Below are positions 25,067-26,115 of a stretch of 26,115 nucleotides of DNA, in pieces; position 1 is the first letter of the stretch, and each line of letters opens with the position of its first letter. The position numbers were made by a program, and so were the translations under genes. The notes below the pieces were generated by a model. It worked only from the letters and a program-made list of their open reading frames with translations. It was not told where the DNA came from and searched no databases. The stretch comes from CAIVSN01 sp040383945. GTDB lineage: Bacteria > Patescibacteriota > Gracilibacteria > BD1-5 > UBA2023. The stretch spans positions 1-26,115 of the forward strand of contig JBEICN010000010.1 of the NCBI GenBank assembly GCA_040383945.1, read 5' to 3'.

Positions 25067-26115
25067 ATGACTCTTCTAACCAAATCTGTATTCGTAGACT
25101 ATAAAACTTTTCCGAAACTTGCGTGGTGGCGTCGGAATGATATTTCGGCGTATAGAAAAATTAAGAAGCTTGAATCCGAAGAGGCACAGGAACAAATTAT
25201 TGAGCTTGGGAAAACAGTAGAGAATCTTGTGGGCGAATACCTGAAACTGGAAACTGGAGCATACGCTCTCAATCTCTTCCCAGATATTCCAGAAACAGAT
25301 GAGACCCAAGAGGAAGATGATACTTGGATAGATTTTGCGTTTGAGGATCGCATCAAAAAGAGTCTTTCTGAAACTGAAAATGCCGTGAAAAGAGGTGAGG
25401 TATTCTTGTATCAGCCAAGTTTTCAGCTCGGTAATTGCTATGTTCGAGCGGACTATATGCTCCGAAATGTAAACGGAAGATACGACCTCTACGAAGTAAA
25501 GGCAAAATCTCATATTCGAAAATCAGTAAAGAACAACGGAATAGAAGAGCATATAGGGGAAATAGAAAAATGTTTCATCAACGATATATCTTTTCAGAAA
25601 TATGTGATTGATGAGATATTTGCTTCGTGGTGACTACCCCAGATTGAAAAAGTTTTTCTGGGATATTTGAATGCTGACTATGTTCGGCATGGAAATATTT
25701 CTGTGAAGGAAATTATAAGTGTCGAGGAAGCTGGATTATTTTCTCAAATCACCGTTATCCAAGGTGGAGAAAAAGCAAAAGAGAAGATTATCGATCGCGA
25801 TGATACACTTCTTCCGCCGACGGTTGTCGCTGAAAATATTAAAATCATTCAGGCTGAATGTGATTTATCTGAAGAGGATTTCAATCAGATTCATCTTTTT
25901 ACTGGTTCAAAGTATCTCGAATACTTCGGTAAAGAGAAGCCATCGGGAAGTATTTATTCTCCTCGATATGTAAAGCCTCAAGCAGTATCCGACTTTCATA
26001 GTAGAGGGATTGTCTCTCTGGAAGATGTTTCGGAAGAAGAGGAGATTCAATTTGGGGAAAGAGCTTCAGAATTTATTAAAAAATTTAAGCTATCAAAAGA
26101 AACGCCGTTTATAAA
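25067..26115 (+). CDS. DUF2779-type PD-(D/E)XK nuclease-like protein, partial (UGA=Gly)
   Basis: The frame runs off the window; about 349 residues are visible. It starts with FVDYKTFPKLAWWRRND, like the conserved LWL-type start of DUF2779 proteins, and has a PD-(D/E)XK core: YVRADYMLR near 125, YDLYEVKAK near 140, then DISFQKYVIDEIF and YLNADYVRHGNI. This order is that of DUF2779 and related Cas4/RecB-like nucleases. One TGA-Gly (FASW-G-LPQ). It lies 18 nt after hsdR and is likely in the same transcript, suggesting an accessory nuclease in the defence island. The C-terminal half is not visible. Confidence 0.8.

Noticed and set aside
3362..26115. UGA read as tryptophan (code 4)
   Set aside because: Family alignments place Gly, not Trp, at the TGA positions (GNAT loop, KilA-N Gly run, DUF3095 Gly run), and Trp is encoded by TGG throughout.
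1..26115. CRISPR array, rRNA or tRNA genes
   Set aside because: No regularly spaced repeats, no rRNA-like blocks and no cloverleaf with a GGTTCRA arm were seen by eye; a tRNA-Gly(UCA) was specifically looked for and not found.

Overview
The window most likely comes from a bacterium of the Candidatus Gracilibacteria (BD1-5) or Absconditabacteria (SR1) lineages of the candidate phyla radiation, which read UGA as glycine (genetic code 25). The evidence is internal. Nearly every recognisable gene is cut by in-frame TGA, and reading TGA as Gly restores full-length families, often at positions where Gly is the family residue (ProRS, GNAT acetyl-CoA loop, KilA-N, HsdR, DUF3095). True stops in these genes are TAA or TAG, so coordinates here are given with TGA as a sense codon.

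Layout. 1-2.4 kb holds two tandem paralogous cassettes of unknown function, each with its own promoter, leader, ribosome binding site and hairpin terminator; they contain no in-frame TGA. 2.4-6 kb holds an unknown 170-aa gene, a short prolyl-tRNA synthetase, and a secreted or membrane DUF2892 protein. 6.1-9.7 kb is a minus-strand photolyase/cryptochrome cluster: full-length photolyase, flavin-reductase-like protein, an unknown 111-aa protein, and an antenna-less FAD-domain photolyase homologue. 9.9-11.9 kb holds two duplicated GNAT acetyltransferases flanking a polytopic membrane protein and what looks like the C-terminal scrap of a multicopper oxidase. 12-13.1 kb is a patch of small, GC-richer minus-strand genes with strong terminators, plus a broken KilA-N start. 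13.3-17.6 kb holds a DsbA-like protein with a pseudopilin-like N-terminus, an AbiE locus (intact AbiEi, truncated AbiEii), a KilA-N protein, and a DUF3095 cyclase-like protein.

17.9-26.1 kb is a defence island: hsdM, a HEPN-like gene, hsdS, a Fic protein, hsdR, and a DUF2779/PD-(D/E)XK nuclease-like gene running off the end. hsdM, the HEPN-like gene and hsdS are spaced by 3-5 nt and are probably co-transcribed; hsdR has its own candidate promoter. The most unusual elements are the second gene 'dialect' (TGA-free genes, some ending in TGA just before a terminator) interspersed with UGA-Gly genes, the HEPN-like gene inside the type I restriction operon, and the photolyase cluster. No rRNA, tRNA or CRISPR array was recognised.
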